Below, one piece after another: positions 44,136 through 53,134 of a stretch of 64,000 nucleotides of DNA. Both the position numbers and the translations under genes were made by a program. Source of the stretch: Cladocopium goreaui (taxonomy: Eukaryota; Sar; Dinophyceae; Suessiales; Symbiodiniaceae); contig CAMXCT020000485.1 in assembly GCA_947184155.2 (NCBI GenBank), positions 62,001-126,000 of the forward strand, read 5' to 3'. Position 1 is the first letter of the stretch. Each line of letters opens with the position of its first letter. The notes beneath the pieces are model-generated. The model was given only the letters and a program-made list of their open reading frames with translations, ran no database searches and was not told the origin of the DNA.

Positions 44136-44348
44136 TTAAATTAAACTCCAACTACATAGGTTAATAGCCGGTAGTTTATAAAATATTCTGTCGCTTTTCT
44201 TTTCTTCAATTTCTTCTATTCTAGTGTTCATTTCCTTTATAGCTTTTATTTGAAACTTATCAATGTTTGATATATCTAAATCGTTTTCATTTATATTACT
44301 CAGTTCTTGAATGCAACTATTTTCAACAGATGATTGTTTAGAACCCAT
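44136..44348 (-). CDS. Small protein with a likely N-myristoylation signal
   Basis: 70 residues from ATG at 44,348. It begins MGSKQSS, which fits the MGxxxS consensus for N-terminal myristoylation, followed by an acidic/helical part (KAIKEMNTRIEEIEEKKSD). This suggests a small membrane-attached virion or assembly protein (inference). A TCTA box lies 18 bases upstream. It ends 24 bases from the converging ATPase stop. I recognise no family. Confidence 0.55.
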   Translation of the reverse strand: MGSKQSSVENSCIQELSNINENDLDISNIDKFQIKAIKEMNTRIEEIEEKKSDRIFYKLPAINLCSWSLI

Positions 44349-44366
44349 TATATTATATTATTCATC

Positions 44367-44370
44367 TAGA
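44367..44370 (-). promoter_or_regulatory. TCTA box for the MGSKQSS gene
   Basis: TCTA (within the palindrome TCTAGA) 18 bases before the ATG at 44,348. Confidence 0.45.
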
Positions 44371-46821
44371 TTATATTTGTTCAGCTTTTGATTTAGCCTT
44401 GGCTTTTGCCTTAGGTTTGCTTAATTCCTGCAATTCATAAACAGAACTTTCTAGCCACTCAATTTTTTGTTGTTGTTCTCTACAAACACCCCATAGAATA
44501 CTTGATAGTTTAATATAACTTAACTTCTTAATACCTTCATTATCAGTCATCACTATATTTTGCCATTCAGGTGGTATTACTTCTGAAATCTCATCTGCAA
44601 TAAATCCAATGTGATTTTTAGTTATACCTAATTCTTTTTCTTCTTCCATTTTGAAAGTTTTAGGTTCAATTTGTCTGACAATGTCAGTGAAGTTCTGTTC
44701 AATACTTTTGATATCATACTTTTTACTTTTATCAGATGTATCTACTAAATTGCCTTCCAATATGTAAGATGGAGGAACTGATACTTTTGATGGTGTAATA
44801 TACATTCTTATGCCACCATTGGCATAAAATCTTAAATCTCCATTAGGGTCTTCATTATAAAAATTTGTATGATTAGCACCTGCTATATTTGTAGAAGTGA
44901 TATAACTGTTTACGCTACTACCTTTATGAAAATAAAGTCGTTTGTCTTGAATAATATACTCATCTTCTTCATCCTTTCTTAATCTCATAAATTCAGTATA
45001 TCCATTTCCTGCCGTATTAGCTCCTTCAAATATCATATCATTAGTGGCTAATGTTCTTGTGCGAAGATAGTTACAATACAAATAGTTTGATGACAACGCT
45101 ATTGAAGTTCCAACATGGACAATGTTATTTGCTCCATCTAATTTAAAATATTCAACCCCGTTCCTTTGAAATACCATATCATTATCACCTGTTGTGTTGA
45201 TGGTATTAAGTTTAGCATTGTCAGCATTTAATGCTATTGCAGATGCCAGTTCAACTTCATTGTTTCTCAAATGAAAGAAGTTAATAAAATTTCTTCTAAA
45301 AGTCACATCAGCATTGCCGACACTATCATAAGTATTAGACCTCAAACTGACCGCATCATTTACATCCAAATTGCCACTTGTGGTAAATTTCATATATTCA
45401 ACACCGTTTCGTTGAAAAACTAAATCAACATCAGTGTAAGAATTTATCAGATTACTTTGTAAGCCTAAGGCATTGGTAAATTTCATAACTCTATAAGAAA
45501 TAATCTCACTGCTGTATATTTCAAACCTTCTATATTGAGCGAACTGGCTAGGACCACCTAAGGCAAACTTAAAAGCTTGTGCTGTTGAACCTTGAAATTC
45601 CGTTTGACCGACTATTAATTGTGCTGTTTCACCTGTTTTCTTAACATAATTACTATCATCAATTGTTCCTCCTCCTATTTCTGGTGATGTTGGTTTATGA
45701 AAGGTTATGAGATTATTTTGTAATGTCATAACTAAATTAGTTGTTGTATCCGGTGATGTTGGACTACCTACATAAAATTTAATTTCACCGGTGCTCTCAT
45801 TCATAATATAATTAGATACAGTTGATAAGCTACGGCTTTCAAAATTATCACATACGATATTGTTAATACATTCAGTTTTGGTATTCAATAGTGTTAGAGT
45901 ATTTTGTAATTCTACCATACTTACGTTATCTCTTTTCAATACTAAATCCAATGGTGCTATTGTATCTATTTCCTGTGTTTTGATGTTACCTCCACATTGG
46001 ATTAATTTATTTGCTACTATTCTGTTATCAGTTTTTAATTCTAACATACTATCACCACTTACTTTTAATATCATATCTAGCGGTGCCAATGTATCTATCT
46101 CCTGTGTTTTAAGATTGCCTCCGCATTGTAATAATTGATTTGCAATAATTCTATTATCATTTTTTAATTCTAAAATATTAACATTATTTTGTTTTAATAT
46201 CATATCAACATCTCCTATTGTATCCATTGAATTTATGTTAAGGTTGCCATTACAAGTGATATTGCCAGTATCTAAGTTTTTGACAAATCTAAAACAGTCA
46301 TCAGCATAATCAAATTGAGCATAAGGAACACTGTTAGATTGAAAAAATATATCATTGGTGTTAAGAACATTATACGTGTTTGTCTGAATGCTTTGAACGT
46401 TTATGTATCCTGTGCTGTCTAACGATGAAACAGTTAAATTACCTAACACTTGACTATCTCCATTCACATAAAAATCTTTTCCATTACTACCAACCGCATT
46501 TAAAATAATTTTTGAAAGACCATCTACACTACCTAGTCTAAGAGTTCCTGAAATATCTTGCGGATTATTAATATCAAGTTTTGTATCTAACAGTGTATTC
46601 ACTGCTGTAATGTTACATTTCGTATCTAACAGTGTATTTGTTTGTGTCATGTTGTAGTATCCTGATAAATCAGTTGTTGATGTTCCACCTGAACCACCTC
46701 CATTAGCAACTGCTGTATCAACATAAGCTTCGGTTGCTAGATTTGATGAACCTGTGATTTCTAATTTGATAAATTCAGTGCCCCTGAACACTGTTCCACC
46801 ATCTAAGGTTAAAGAAGTCAT
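44371..46821 (-). CDS. Fibre-like protein with C-terminal S74 autoprocessing chaperone
   Basis: 816 residues. N-terminal 60 residues include a glycine/serine hinge (NGGGSGGTST). The middle (about 150-690) consists of repeating beta modules of the form 'TxGDxDMxxxxNxxxxxELxxxxxxI...', for example several LDMILK...MLELKTDNRI and MVFQRNGVEYFKL blocks, as in trimeric beta-helical fibres. The C-terminus (about 694-816) is an S74 intramolecular chaperone: TSDKSKKYDI with the catalytic Ser and Lys positions, EPKTFKME, HIGFIADEISEVIP, then a final coiled coil (EQQQKIEWLESSVYELQEL). S74 domains drive trimer folding and cut themselves off. It is probably the receptor-binding spike of the virion. A TCTA box lies 11 bases upstream. 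Confidence 0.85.
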   Translation of the reverse strand: MTSLTLDGGTVFRGTEFIKLEITGSSNLATEAYVDTAVANGGGSGGTSTTDLSGYYNMTQTNTLLDTKCNITAVNTLLDTKLDINNPQDISGTLRLGSVDGLSKIILNAVGSNGKDFYVNGDSQVLGNLTVSSLDSTGYINVQSIQTNTYNVLNTNDIFFQSNSVPYAQFDYADDCFRFVKNLDTGNITCNGNLNINSMDTIGDVDMILKQNNVNILELKNDNRIIANQLLQCGGNLKTQEIDTLAPLDMILKVSGDSMLELKTDNRIVANKLIQCGGNIKTQEIDTIAPLDLVLKRDNVSMVELQNTLTLLNTKTECINNIVCDNFESRSLSTVSNYIMNESTGEIKFYVGSPTSPDTTTNLVMTLQNNLITFHKPTSPEIGGGTIDDSNYVKKTGETAQLIVGQTEFQGSTAQAFKFALGGPSQFAQYRRFEIYSSEIISYRVMKFTNALGLQSNLINSYTDVDLVFQRNGVEYMKFTTSGNLDVNDAVSLRSNTYDSVGNADVTFRRNFINFFHLRNNEVELASAIALNADNAKLNTINTTGDNDMVFQRNGVEYFKLDGANNIVHVGTSIALSSNYLYCNYLRTRTLATNDMIFEGANTAGNGYTEFMRLRKDEEDEYIIQDKRLYFHKGSSVNSYITSTNIAGANHTNFYNEDPNGDLRFYANGGIRMYITPSKVSVPPSYILEGNLVDTSDKSKKYDIKSIEQNFTDIVRQIEPKTFKMEEEKELGITKNHIGFIADEISEVIPPEWQNIVMTDNEGIKKLSYIKLSSILWGVCREQQQKIEWLESSVYELQELSKPKAKAKAKSKAEQI

Positions 46822-46832
46822 TATTATTATTA

Positions 46833-46836
46833 TAGA
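46833..46836 (-). promoter_or_regulatory. TCTA box for the fibre gene
   Basis: TCTA on the minus strand 11 bases before the ATG at 46,821. Confidence 0.5.
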
Positions 46837-46864
46837 TTATATAATTTATAATCTATAATTTATA

Positions 46865-47425
46865 TCACCGTTTTTTAGTTCTTGGAGCGAACATACCTTG
46901 ACATATCTTATTGTATCTTTCTTGCTTCTGTTGCATCATCTGCTGTTGCAATAGTTGGTATTGTTGAGCTAATGCTGATGCTGGTGTGATTGGTTGAGAT
47001 ACTGATACTGGTTGTTTTTTCTTAATGAACGGTTTTGCTACTACTTCTTCTTCTTCGCTATCTGAATAATAAACTTCTGGTGGAGGTTTGGGTTTGGGTT
47101 TGGGTTTGGCTTTACTTTTTGGATTAGCTTGTTTCTTTACCGGTGGAGGTTCAGGATAGCATTTATGACTGTATCGTAGATTTTTATATGTCATTTGACG
47201 GCTACAATCTGGACAGAATACTAAATCATTTGGTTTAGGTTTAGGTTTAGGTTTGGGTGTTGGTGTTGGTTCTTCTTCTTTTACGTCTTTATGATTTTCT
47301 TCATTAACTTCTTCAACAACTTCATTTATAATCTCTGGTTGCTGTTGCTCCTCATTAGGCTCTGCTTCAATTGCTGGTTGTTCTTCAACTGTTTCATTAT
47401 TTAAATCAACAACTTTCAATGACAT
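46865..47425 (-). CDS. Proline/lysine-rich protein with a C2HC zinc finger
   Basis: 186 residues. An acidic N-terminus (to about 55) is followed by a PTPKPKPKPKP run, a finger FCPDCSRQMTYKNLRYSHKC (Cys-x2-Cys, His-x-Cys), another PK-rich run, an acidic YYSDSEEEE patch and a Gln-rich helical C-terminus with a basic end. The layout suggests a flexible, nucleic-acid-binding or internal virion protein (inference). No TCTA box is evident. It lies between the penton and fibre genes on the same strand. Confidence 0.65.
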   Translation of the reverse strand: MSLKVVDLNNETVEEQPAIEAEPNEEQQQPEIINEVVEEVNEENHKDVKEEEPTPTPKPKPKPKPNDLVFCPDCSRQMTYKNLRYSHKCYPEPPPVKKQANPKSKAKPKPKPKPPPEVYYSDSEEEEVVAKPFIKKKQPVSVSQPITPASALAQQYQLLQQQMMQQKQERYNKICQGMFAPRTKKR

Positions 47426-47485
47426 TATATAAAAATGGATATATTTTTCTTAATATTTTATAAATTAGGAAAATTATAGGTCAAT

Positions 47486-48344
47486 CTAATAGCTTGGTGT
47501 TGCCAACAATAGCGCAAACTGCACCGGTATATCATACAAGTTCATCACTGTTCCTGTCTCATCTGTTATTTTAAAGTCTAAACGCTTCAAATTTCTACCT
47601 CCTACATTTATAAAGTCCTCGTGATGTGGTGCTTGATTGTCATTGATAATACCACCCAATTGTTCGGTGCAAAGCACCTTCTTTATTATTGATGATGAAT
47701 ATGAATTAGGGGCTGAATAATGATAATCTGATAAAGCATTAGAAGTAATGAATACATATCTAAACGGCACAAGATTAAGATATGAACTGGTCCAAGTTGC
47801 AATAGGATTTGTAGGAACAAAATTACTCAATAAATAGTTGATTGATACAGGCTTTCTGTTATCATACGATGCACTGACATTATCCCATATACCATTGACA
47901 TAATTTTCAAGTTCAGTATCAGTAGGAATTTTAATTGTATAAGGCAACCCGTCTTTAACTTTCATCTCAACTGTTCTTGTTGCTGATGAATATGAATAAA
48001 CAAAAATACCACCTGCTGATAAATCTGTTTTGTTATTATTCATTCCTTCCACCATATCAAAACAAAGCTGTTCTGAAAAATATATCTTATTACCTAAATA
48101 TACTCTAAAATTTTTTATCCAATGTATCACTATTGAATACCATTACATACAAATATTCATAGAAGCCAACCTCTGTGGATTTCCACACCGCTGGAATAGA
48201 AATATCTGTTATATATAACCTTGTATCATCGGGCAGTTCTAAGTTTTCATTCAGCTCTATTGAAAAATCTGATGAAGATTTTGATTGTTCATTTCTATAT
48301 TTACTATCAATAAATATCTTCTTATAAGTTAATCTATTACTCAT
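47486..48344 (-). pseudogene. Penton-like minor capsid protein, split by a one-base shift
   Basis: The N-terminal part starts at ATG 48,344 and reads MSNRLTYKKIFIDSKYRN, then SDFSIELNENLELPDDTRLY and ITDISIPAVW, the conserved opening of PLV and virophage penton (single jelly-roll) proteins. That frame ends at 48,105. The rest, to 47,486, lies in the adjacent frame and overlaps it by 26 bases. The switch is at an A6 run (complement of about 48,110-48,116); one fewer A would restore about 285 residues, the usual penton length. The protein would form the capsid vertices. Either the provirus copy is inactivated or the run is a sequencing indel. A TCTA box lies 11 bases upstream. Confidence 0.75.
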
Positions 48345-48355
48345 TATAATATATT

Positions 48356-48359
48356 TAGA
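48356..48359 (-). promoter_or_regulatory. TCTA box for the penton gene
   Basis: TCTA on the minus strand 11 bases before the ATG at 48,344. Confidence 0.5.
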
Positions 48360-48399
48360 TTTTTTTTTTTAAAATATACATTAATATAAACAAACAAAA

Positions 48400-49269
48400 A
48401 TGATTGGTGTTTTAGCTGGTTCAGGTAGAGTAGCTTTAAGTCAAGTAGCTCGTAGTTTTGGTAGGGAAGCAATGCAAAGGATTATGCAAGGTGAAGCAAT
48501 AGAAACCGTTTTGACAAGAGATGAGATGAGAAAACTAGCAAGGAAGATAGGGAAGGTTGCTTTTACAGAACTGCTTAGGCAGGGAAGGGAAGAACTGATG
48601 AATGATACAAACAAACAACAACAAGATTTGAATGAAAGAATGAATAATTTCACAAGAAACCTTAATGAGAAATTCAGACAAAATACAACACTGTATAAAG
48701 AGGAAAGGAACATACAGAATAAAAACAAGATTGAAGATAGATTTGGATTAAGCAATGCTTATAATAGTCCATCAGGATTATATAAGACTGGCAACACTTT
48801 ATACATATCAGGCACTGGTGGAAAAGATGGAAGCATCAACAGAGACATATTGGATGATTTATTAAGACTTCCTACAAGAAACGCACACAACACCGAGAAA
48901 TATAAAGATGTTATGGAAGAATTGAAAAAATCACCTGACATAACACGTTTGGTTTCACATTCGTTAGGGTCAGCGGTAGTAAATAAAATCAATGAAGAAC
49001 AACCCAACAGATTTTCTACTACCACCTACGCGACACCAACAATAAAACCTAGAAGGAAAGGGAAACAAGACCCTAGACGAATAGACCTGAGAAACCCTAA
49101 CGACCCTGTTTCCATGTTGGATGGCTACGCTATAACATCAGACCACAAGGGTTTAAATCCACTAATTCAACATAGCTATTTGCAGTTTGAAGGACAAGGT
49201 TTATATCACATCAGACCTACCACTCACATTTCAAACGGCATCGTTCCAAACTCACCTTTAAACTTGTAA
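48400..49269 (+). CDS. Lipase-like (alpha/beta hydrolase, class 3 type) virion-associated protein
   Basis: 289 residues. The first 130 residues are helical and basic (REAMQRIMQG, TRNLNEKFRQN). The catalytic part has TRLVSHSLGSAVVNKI, the nucleophile elbow with Ser188 (GHSLG in most class 3 lipases, SHSLG here), Asp235 in NPNDPVSMLD and a His258 candidate in IQHSYLQFEG. Order and spacing match lipase_3. Lipases occur in some PLVs and could act in membrane penetration or release (inference). It is divergent from the penton gene over a 55-base AT-rich intergenic region and sits next to capsid genes, supporting a structural or entry role. Confidence 0.65.
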   Translation: MIGVLAGSGRVALSQVARSFGREAMQRIMQGEAIETVLTRDEMRKLARKIGKVAFTELLRQGREELMNDTNKQQQDLNERMNNFTRNLNEKFRQNTTLYKEERNIQNKNKIEDRFGLSNAYNSPSGLYKTGNTLYISGTGGKDGSINRDILDDLLRLPTRNAHNTEKYKDVMEELKKSPDITRLVSHSLGSAVVNKINEEQPNRFSTTTYATPTIKPRRKGKQDPRRIDLRNPNDPVSMLDGYAITSDHKGLNPLIQHSYLQFEGQGLYHIRPTTHISNGIVPNSPLNL

Positions 49270-49305
49270 AAAATATCTTAAAAACTTTTTGTTAAGTATG
49301 TCATA

Positions 49306-49690
49306 ATGTTTAGTTGTTGCAATCAATCCAAAAGTCAAACTGAGATGTTGAAAGAAAGAGTTGAAGAAATGACAAAACAAATCAACAACATATATGAACT
49401 ACTTGAAGCATTGACCAATGAAAGCAAAAATAAATATAATCTAAATGAAAGTAATAGCAATGTTTCTGAAAAGACGGATGAACAACCACGAGGAAAAGCC
49501 TACTTTCTTGACAAAAAGTCAGTCTAATTATAAAAAAGTGGAGAAGGCAATGAAAGAACCAGTGAAGGAGTATGACAAGATAAAACAACTAGTTGAAGAA
49601 AATGATATAGAAATCTTGAAAAACAAATCTGAAAATAGTATAAAATTAACACCACACCAAAACAAAAATAATATTAAATCTAAAAAATAA
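49306..49690 (+). pseudogene. Small coiled-coil protein, probably frameshifted
   Basis: ATG 49,306 opens MFSCCNQSKSQTEMLKERVE, with an N-terminal CC pair that could be acylated, then a coiled coil (VEEMTKQINNIYELLEAL). That frame stops at 49,527. An adjacent frame overlapping it from 49,445 continues with well-formed sequence (NYKKVEKAMKEPVKEYDKIK, QLVEENDIEILK) to 49,690. A single indel in an A-rich run near 49,490-49,518 would join them. It could also be two overlapping genes. No family is recognised. A degenerate form of the 26-bp motif (CTTGTAAAAAATATCTTAAA) lies at about 49,264. Confidence 0.45.
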
Positions 49691-49762
49691 AAATCTAAAC
49701 CAAGAATGTTTTAATCAAATTTTATTTGATTAAACATATTCATAATTTATTTTTCAAAAAAA

Positions 49763-49766
49763 TCTA
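49763..49766 (+). promoter_or_regulatory. TCTA box for the major capsid gene
   Basis: TCTA followed by 18 AT-rich bases before the ATG at 49,785. Confidence 0.55.
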
Positions 49767-49784
49767 ACTAATAATATATAAGTT

Positions 49785-51344
49785 ATGGATAATTTAGTTT
49801 CAGAAGCACAAGATGTAGATATTCCTGAATTGAACTTTGGACTTCCATCCACCGCGCAATTCATCACAGACAGGCGTCAAGTAAATTATTTTCCATCAGG
49901 GTCTTCAATCTATTCACCAAAAGACAACAAGAATATAAGGTTTTACATTTCAGGAGAAGCAAACCAGTATTTGGATTTAGGTTCTCTTCGTTTGTTTGCA
50001 ACCCTTCAAAACAGAAATGGAGACCGTGCTAAATTCCTTAGACCATTAGGTGGCTTACATGCTTTCTTCAATAGATATAGGGCTACTGTGGCAGGTCAGT
50101 TAGTTCAAGATATTGTAGAATATAATAGACACTGCGAACTATTCAAAAGCTTTAAGTCAAAAGATGTTAATGAAATGGATGACATTGAAAGCTCAGCTAA
50201 TCCTAGTTATGATAATGACTATCATAAATATGCTAATGGTCTAGATAATCTAATACAAGATACAACTGACGGGGCAACCAATGCAGGTGGTGTAGTTACT
50301 GTATCTACTGGTGGCGATCGCAATGAGTGGGGGCGCATTGATTTTAGACCTACACGACATTCAGTTTCTGGCATTCCAGGAAATAATGGAAAAGTCAGAT
50401 TAGCACATAAGCCTTGCTGTGGATTATTGGAAAGCAATTATTACTTACCTTTACGTGTAGCCCCTTTGGAATTAGAATTCACTGTTGTATCTGATGGCAC
50501 TGAACCTATTATAGTGCCTTTTGGAAATGGAACAACTCAAACTGACAAAAACGGATACTACTTCCAAGATGGAAACACAGCAACAGGTGATGACTGGGTT
50601 ATTACTTCTTGCATTATTCGCGCGGATACCGTGAGCTTAGACAATTCTGTTGATAACTCTATCACATCTGCATTATTATCTGGAACTTCTTTAAAAATGG
50701 TTATACCTCAATACCACACCATCACACAAACATTTAACACAGGCGGGGGTGAAATTAATATGAATATTGTAAAATCGGCATCTAAATTATCTCATGCTTC
50801 CATTACCTTATACCGCACACCATTGACAGGTGAAAGATACAACAACTACCGACCAGACAATTATTTGCATAAGCGTTGGAACTATTTTTACAACACAATG
50901 ATTAATAGTGAAATCAATGATGGATTAAATCCTAACACAGTGCCAGAAGAGCAGGGTCAAGGATTTGCAGACAGCACTAGGGCTTTAAGTTGGCAATTAC
51001 AAATCGGAAATAAGAAGTATCCCGAGTTTGAATGTCAATCTTTATCAGAGGCATTCTACTTTTTACGGCGCACTGTCAATCTAGTAAATCCAGAACAAAA
51101 CAGTTTAAACATTTCCTACAAACAATACCGTAGCAATAAATTTGTAATAGGTGTATCATTAGAAAAAATGCAATCAGTTAGTCTAACAGGAACCAACACC
51201 AAGCTTGGGTCATTAATCACGTTTAAATTGAAAGGAACAGAAGGGGCATTAGCAAACGCAGAACAAATTCAAGAGTGCTTCGTTCATTTAGTCTCGGAGA
51301 GCATTTTAGAACTTCGCTCAGATGGGGCTTTGGTATATGATTAA
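49785..51344 (+). CDS. Major capsid protein (PLV double jelly-roll type)
   Basis: 519 residues, intact. The opening TDRRQVNYFPSGSSIYSP and KNIRFYISGEANQYLDLGSL, followed by RLFATLQNRNGD and the (A/F)FNRYRATVAGQLVQDI segment, is the typical first-barrel pattern of PLV major capsid proteins (x-VNYYPxxG...IRFxIxG...LDLGSLxLxxTLxN). The middle holds a variable, glycine-rich insertion (residues 155-275). RSNKFVIGVSLEKM and LRSDGALVYD close the second barrel. Length fits PLVs (about 480-600). It forms the hexameric shell units. It is first of a plus-strand cluster with 51.37 and 51.75 kb, each with its own TCTA box. Confidence 0.85.
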   Translation: MDNLVSEAQDVDIPELNFGLPSTAQFITDRRQVNYFPSGSSIYSPKDNKNIRFYISGEANQYLDLGSLRLFATLQNRNGDRAKFLRPLGGLHAFFNRYRATVAGQLVQDIVEYNRHCELFKSFKSKDVNEMDDIESSANPSYDNDYHKYANGLDNLIQDTTDGATNAGGVVTVSTGGDRNEWGRIDFRPTRHSVSGIPGNNGKVRLAHKPCCGLLESNYYLPLRVAPLELEFTVVSDGTEPIIVPFGNGTTQTDKNGYYFQDGNTATGDDWVITSCIIRADTVSLDNSVDNSITSALLSGTSLKMVIPQYHTITQTFNTGGGEINMNIVKSASKLSHASITLYRTPLTGERYNNYRPDNYLHKRWNYFYNTMINSEINDGLNPNTVPEEQGQGFADSTRALSWQLQIGNKKYPEFECQSLSEAFYFLRRTVNLVNPEQNSLNISYKQYRSNKFVIGVSLEKMQSVSLTGTNTKLGSLITFKLKGTEGALANAEQIQECFVHLVSESILELRSDGALVYD

Positions 51345-51349
51345 TTTTT

Positions 51350-51353
51350 TCTA
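51350..51353 (+). promoter_or_regulatory. TCTA box for the 51.37-kb gene
   Basis: TCTA 19 bases before ATG 51,373; the intervening TTAATATATAAGTGATG resembles the stretch before the capsid gene. Confidence 0.5.
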
Positions 51354-51372
51354 CTATATTAATATATAAGTG

Positions 51373-51696
51373 ATGAATTATAGGAAGAAACAAGTGCCAA
51401 TGAAATACCGACAGAAAATGAATATATTGACAGGTAAGCCACAAGGAACAGGAATGTTTAAACATCAAGACACTGCCTACGTAAAATGGTTAAAAGACCA
51501 GCTAGACAGAAATGAAACAAGAGAAAAATTAATATCCTATCAAAATGACATAAGACAGGCAAACGAAAGAGTTAATTATAGAAACCAAGTTGATAGAATG
51601 ATGGGTGATATACAGAGAGATAATTTAAATTACAATACCTTAGAACATTTAAAGAAACAAATCAATCAGTTCAAAAGCTTGAAATTTGGAATGTAA
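51373..51696 (+). CDS. Small basic protein downstream of the capsid gene
   Basis: 107 residues from ATG 51,373 (the codon before it is GTG and is not needed). It is rich in Lys, Arg, Asn and Gln (MNYRKKQVPMKYRQKMNILT; RNETREKLISYQNDIRQANE) and predicted helical, with no hydrophobic segment. Position after the major capsid gene and a TCTA box suggest a late virion or scaffold protein (inference). I do not recognise a family. Confidence 0.55.
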   Translation: MNYRKKQVPMKYRQKMNILTGKPQGTGMFKHQDTAYVKWLKDQLDRNETREKLISYQNDIRQANERVNYRNQVDRMMGDIQRDNLNYNTLEHLKKQINQFKSLKFGM

Positions 51697-51724
51697 AAAA
51701 TAATAAATTTAATTTTAATTATTA

Positions 51725-51728
51725 TCTA
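51725..51728 (+). promoter_or_regulatory. TCTA box for the 51.75-kb gene
   Basis: TCTA 21 bases before ATG 51,750 in AT-rich sequence. Confidence 0.45.
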
Positions 51729-51749
51729 ATTAAAATTATATTAACACTG

Positions 51750-52973
51750 ATGACAGCAAAGCTAGAAAATGTGAATAAGTTTTCAAAACTTGGATTACGT
51801 AGAAGACCGACGTATGAAGAGATAATAGGCTTACTTGATGAAAATGAAAAATTAACTGGAAAGTTACCAAACCGAGATGCTACCTTTTTCAGAAATTCCA
51901 ATGAAGGCTCATTCTTTGATGGAGTTGAACAAATGGAAGCATTGAAAGACGAACAAGAAAGATTATTATTAAGACAAATGAGTGAAGTTCTATTAAGACA
52001 AAATGTAAGAACAGCAGGTAGAACGTTTCACGTAGAAAGAAGCAGACAACTACCTTTACAAAGTCCAAGCATCATACCGCAAGAACCAATGAATGTAGAT
52101 GAAGAAGGTCAAGAGGTTCCAATTAACACACCTACCCAAGCCCCGCCATCAACGAGAATACAACAAGCTTCACAACTGAATGCAGAACTGACGCAGAGAG
52201 GAAACAGAGCAATGAAAAGAAAGGAAGAAACAGTAGTAAATCACAGAGGAGAGATGTTCAAGCAAAACAAACCGACATTAGCAGAGCAACTTCTAAAAAT
52301 CCAACCACCTAGGGCTTTTCCAGAAGTCATATCCATAGCAACTAGTGATGATGATATTAGCGACCCAACGGCAACATCAAGCAACCAACCAATGAAACGA
52401 GACAATCCAGAAACAGAAATAGCACCAAAAGGAAAGAGAGGGCGTCCAAAAATGATACAAGAAGGAACGAAGAGAGCAACACCAGCAATAATAACAGTGG
52501 AGACGAAAGGGAAAGATGGACGTCCAAGATTGAAAACAGGTAAGGGTGAAAAAAGAGATGGAGACCAACCAGAAGAAGAAATACCAAACAGAGCAAAGAG
52601 AACAAACAAAACAAAAGAAAAGCAACAAATGAGATTAGAAGCAAGTCTTAAAAAGGCAGAAGCAGAAGAAGCAGAAAACGAGAGCAAACCAGAACCTATA
52701 AAGAAAGGCAGAGGCGTCAAGAAAGACAAAATGAAAAGAGAACCATTAGAACCAAAGACAATACCGATACAGGAGTTGAGAAATGAGTTTGTTGATGCCA
52801 TGAACAAGAAAATGATTACAACTGAGGAATACAACGAATTTCAGGACATATTCAATGAATGGAAGAAGGCTAGGGGCAATGCCAAAACCAAACACAGAAA
52901 TAAAGCGAGACTGCATTATGGAAAAGTGCTTTACAACAAGCTCAAAAAGAAAGATGACGACGATGATTTGTAA
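51750..52973 (+). CDS. Long basic protein with AT-hook-like motifs
   Basis: 407 residues. Residues 1-130 are mixed and partly helical (KFSKLGLRRRPTYEEIIGLL), and 120-400 are increasingly Lys/Glu/Pro-rich and likely disordered. Two AT-hook-like cores occur, KGKRGRPKM (about residue 229) and KDGRPRLK (about 256), followed by long charged stretches (KEKQQMRLEASLKKAEAEEA). The C-terminus is a helical domain (QELRNEFVDAMNKKMITTEE, EYNEFQDIFNEWKKARG) ending in KKKDDDDDL. A DNA-binding or core protein that condenses the virus genome is plausible (inference). It has a TCTA box and belongs to the capsid-side cluster. Family unknown. Confidence 0.6.
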   Translation: MTAKLENVNKFSKLGLRRRPTYEEIIGLLDENEKLTGKLPNRDATFFRNSNEGSFFDGVEQMEALKDEQERLLLRQMSEVLLRQNVRTAGRTFHVERSRQLPLQSPSIIPQEPMNVDEEGQEVPINTPTQAPPSTRIQQASQLNAELTQRGNRAMKRKEETVVNHRGEMFKQNKPTLAEQLLKIQPPRAFPEVISIATSDDDISDPTATSSNQPMKRDNPETEIAPKGKRGRPKMIQEGTKRATPAIITVETKGKDGRPRLKTGKGEKRDGDQPEEEIPNRAKRTNKTKEKQQMRLEASLKKAEAEEAENESKPEPIKKGRGVKKDKMKREPLEPKTIPIQELRNEFVDAMNKKMITTEEYNEFQDIFNEWKKARGNAKTKHRNKARLHYGKVLYNKLKKKDDDDDL

Positions 52974-53088
52974 AACATTAAATTTCAATATTCATGATAT
53001 TAATATTAGGTTTTAGTATTTTAGAAAATCTCTGATTTTGTAAAACAAAATCTGTAATGAAGTCTGTATCTTAAATGCCTGAAAATTG

Positions 53089-53114
53089 TCTTGTAAAAAA
53101 GTATTTAAAGAAAT
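53089..53114 (+). promoter_or_regulatory. 26-bp virus promoter motif, copy 1
   Basis: The motif is TCTTGTAAAAAA, two bases (GT), then ATTTAAAGAAAT. It ends 20 bases before ATG 53,135. The same gene also has a TCTA box (53,119). Confidence 0.7.
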
Positions 53115-53118
53115 AATT

Positions 53119-53122
53119 TCTA
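53119..53122 (+). promoter_or_regulatory. TCTA box for the 53.1-kb gene
   Basis: TCTA 12 bases before ATG 53,135, directly after the 26-bp motif. Confidence 0.4.
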
Positions 53123-53134
53123 TATAATATTAAT

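Noticed and set aside
48105..48130. Programmed ribosomal frameshift in the penton gene
   Set aside because: The run GATAAAAAATTTTAG does not give a standard minus-one heptamer in the reading frame, and the required shift is plus one; a homopolymer indel is simpler.
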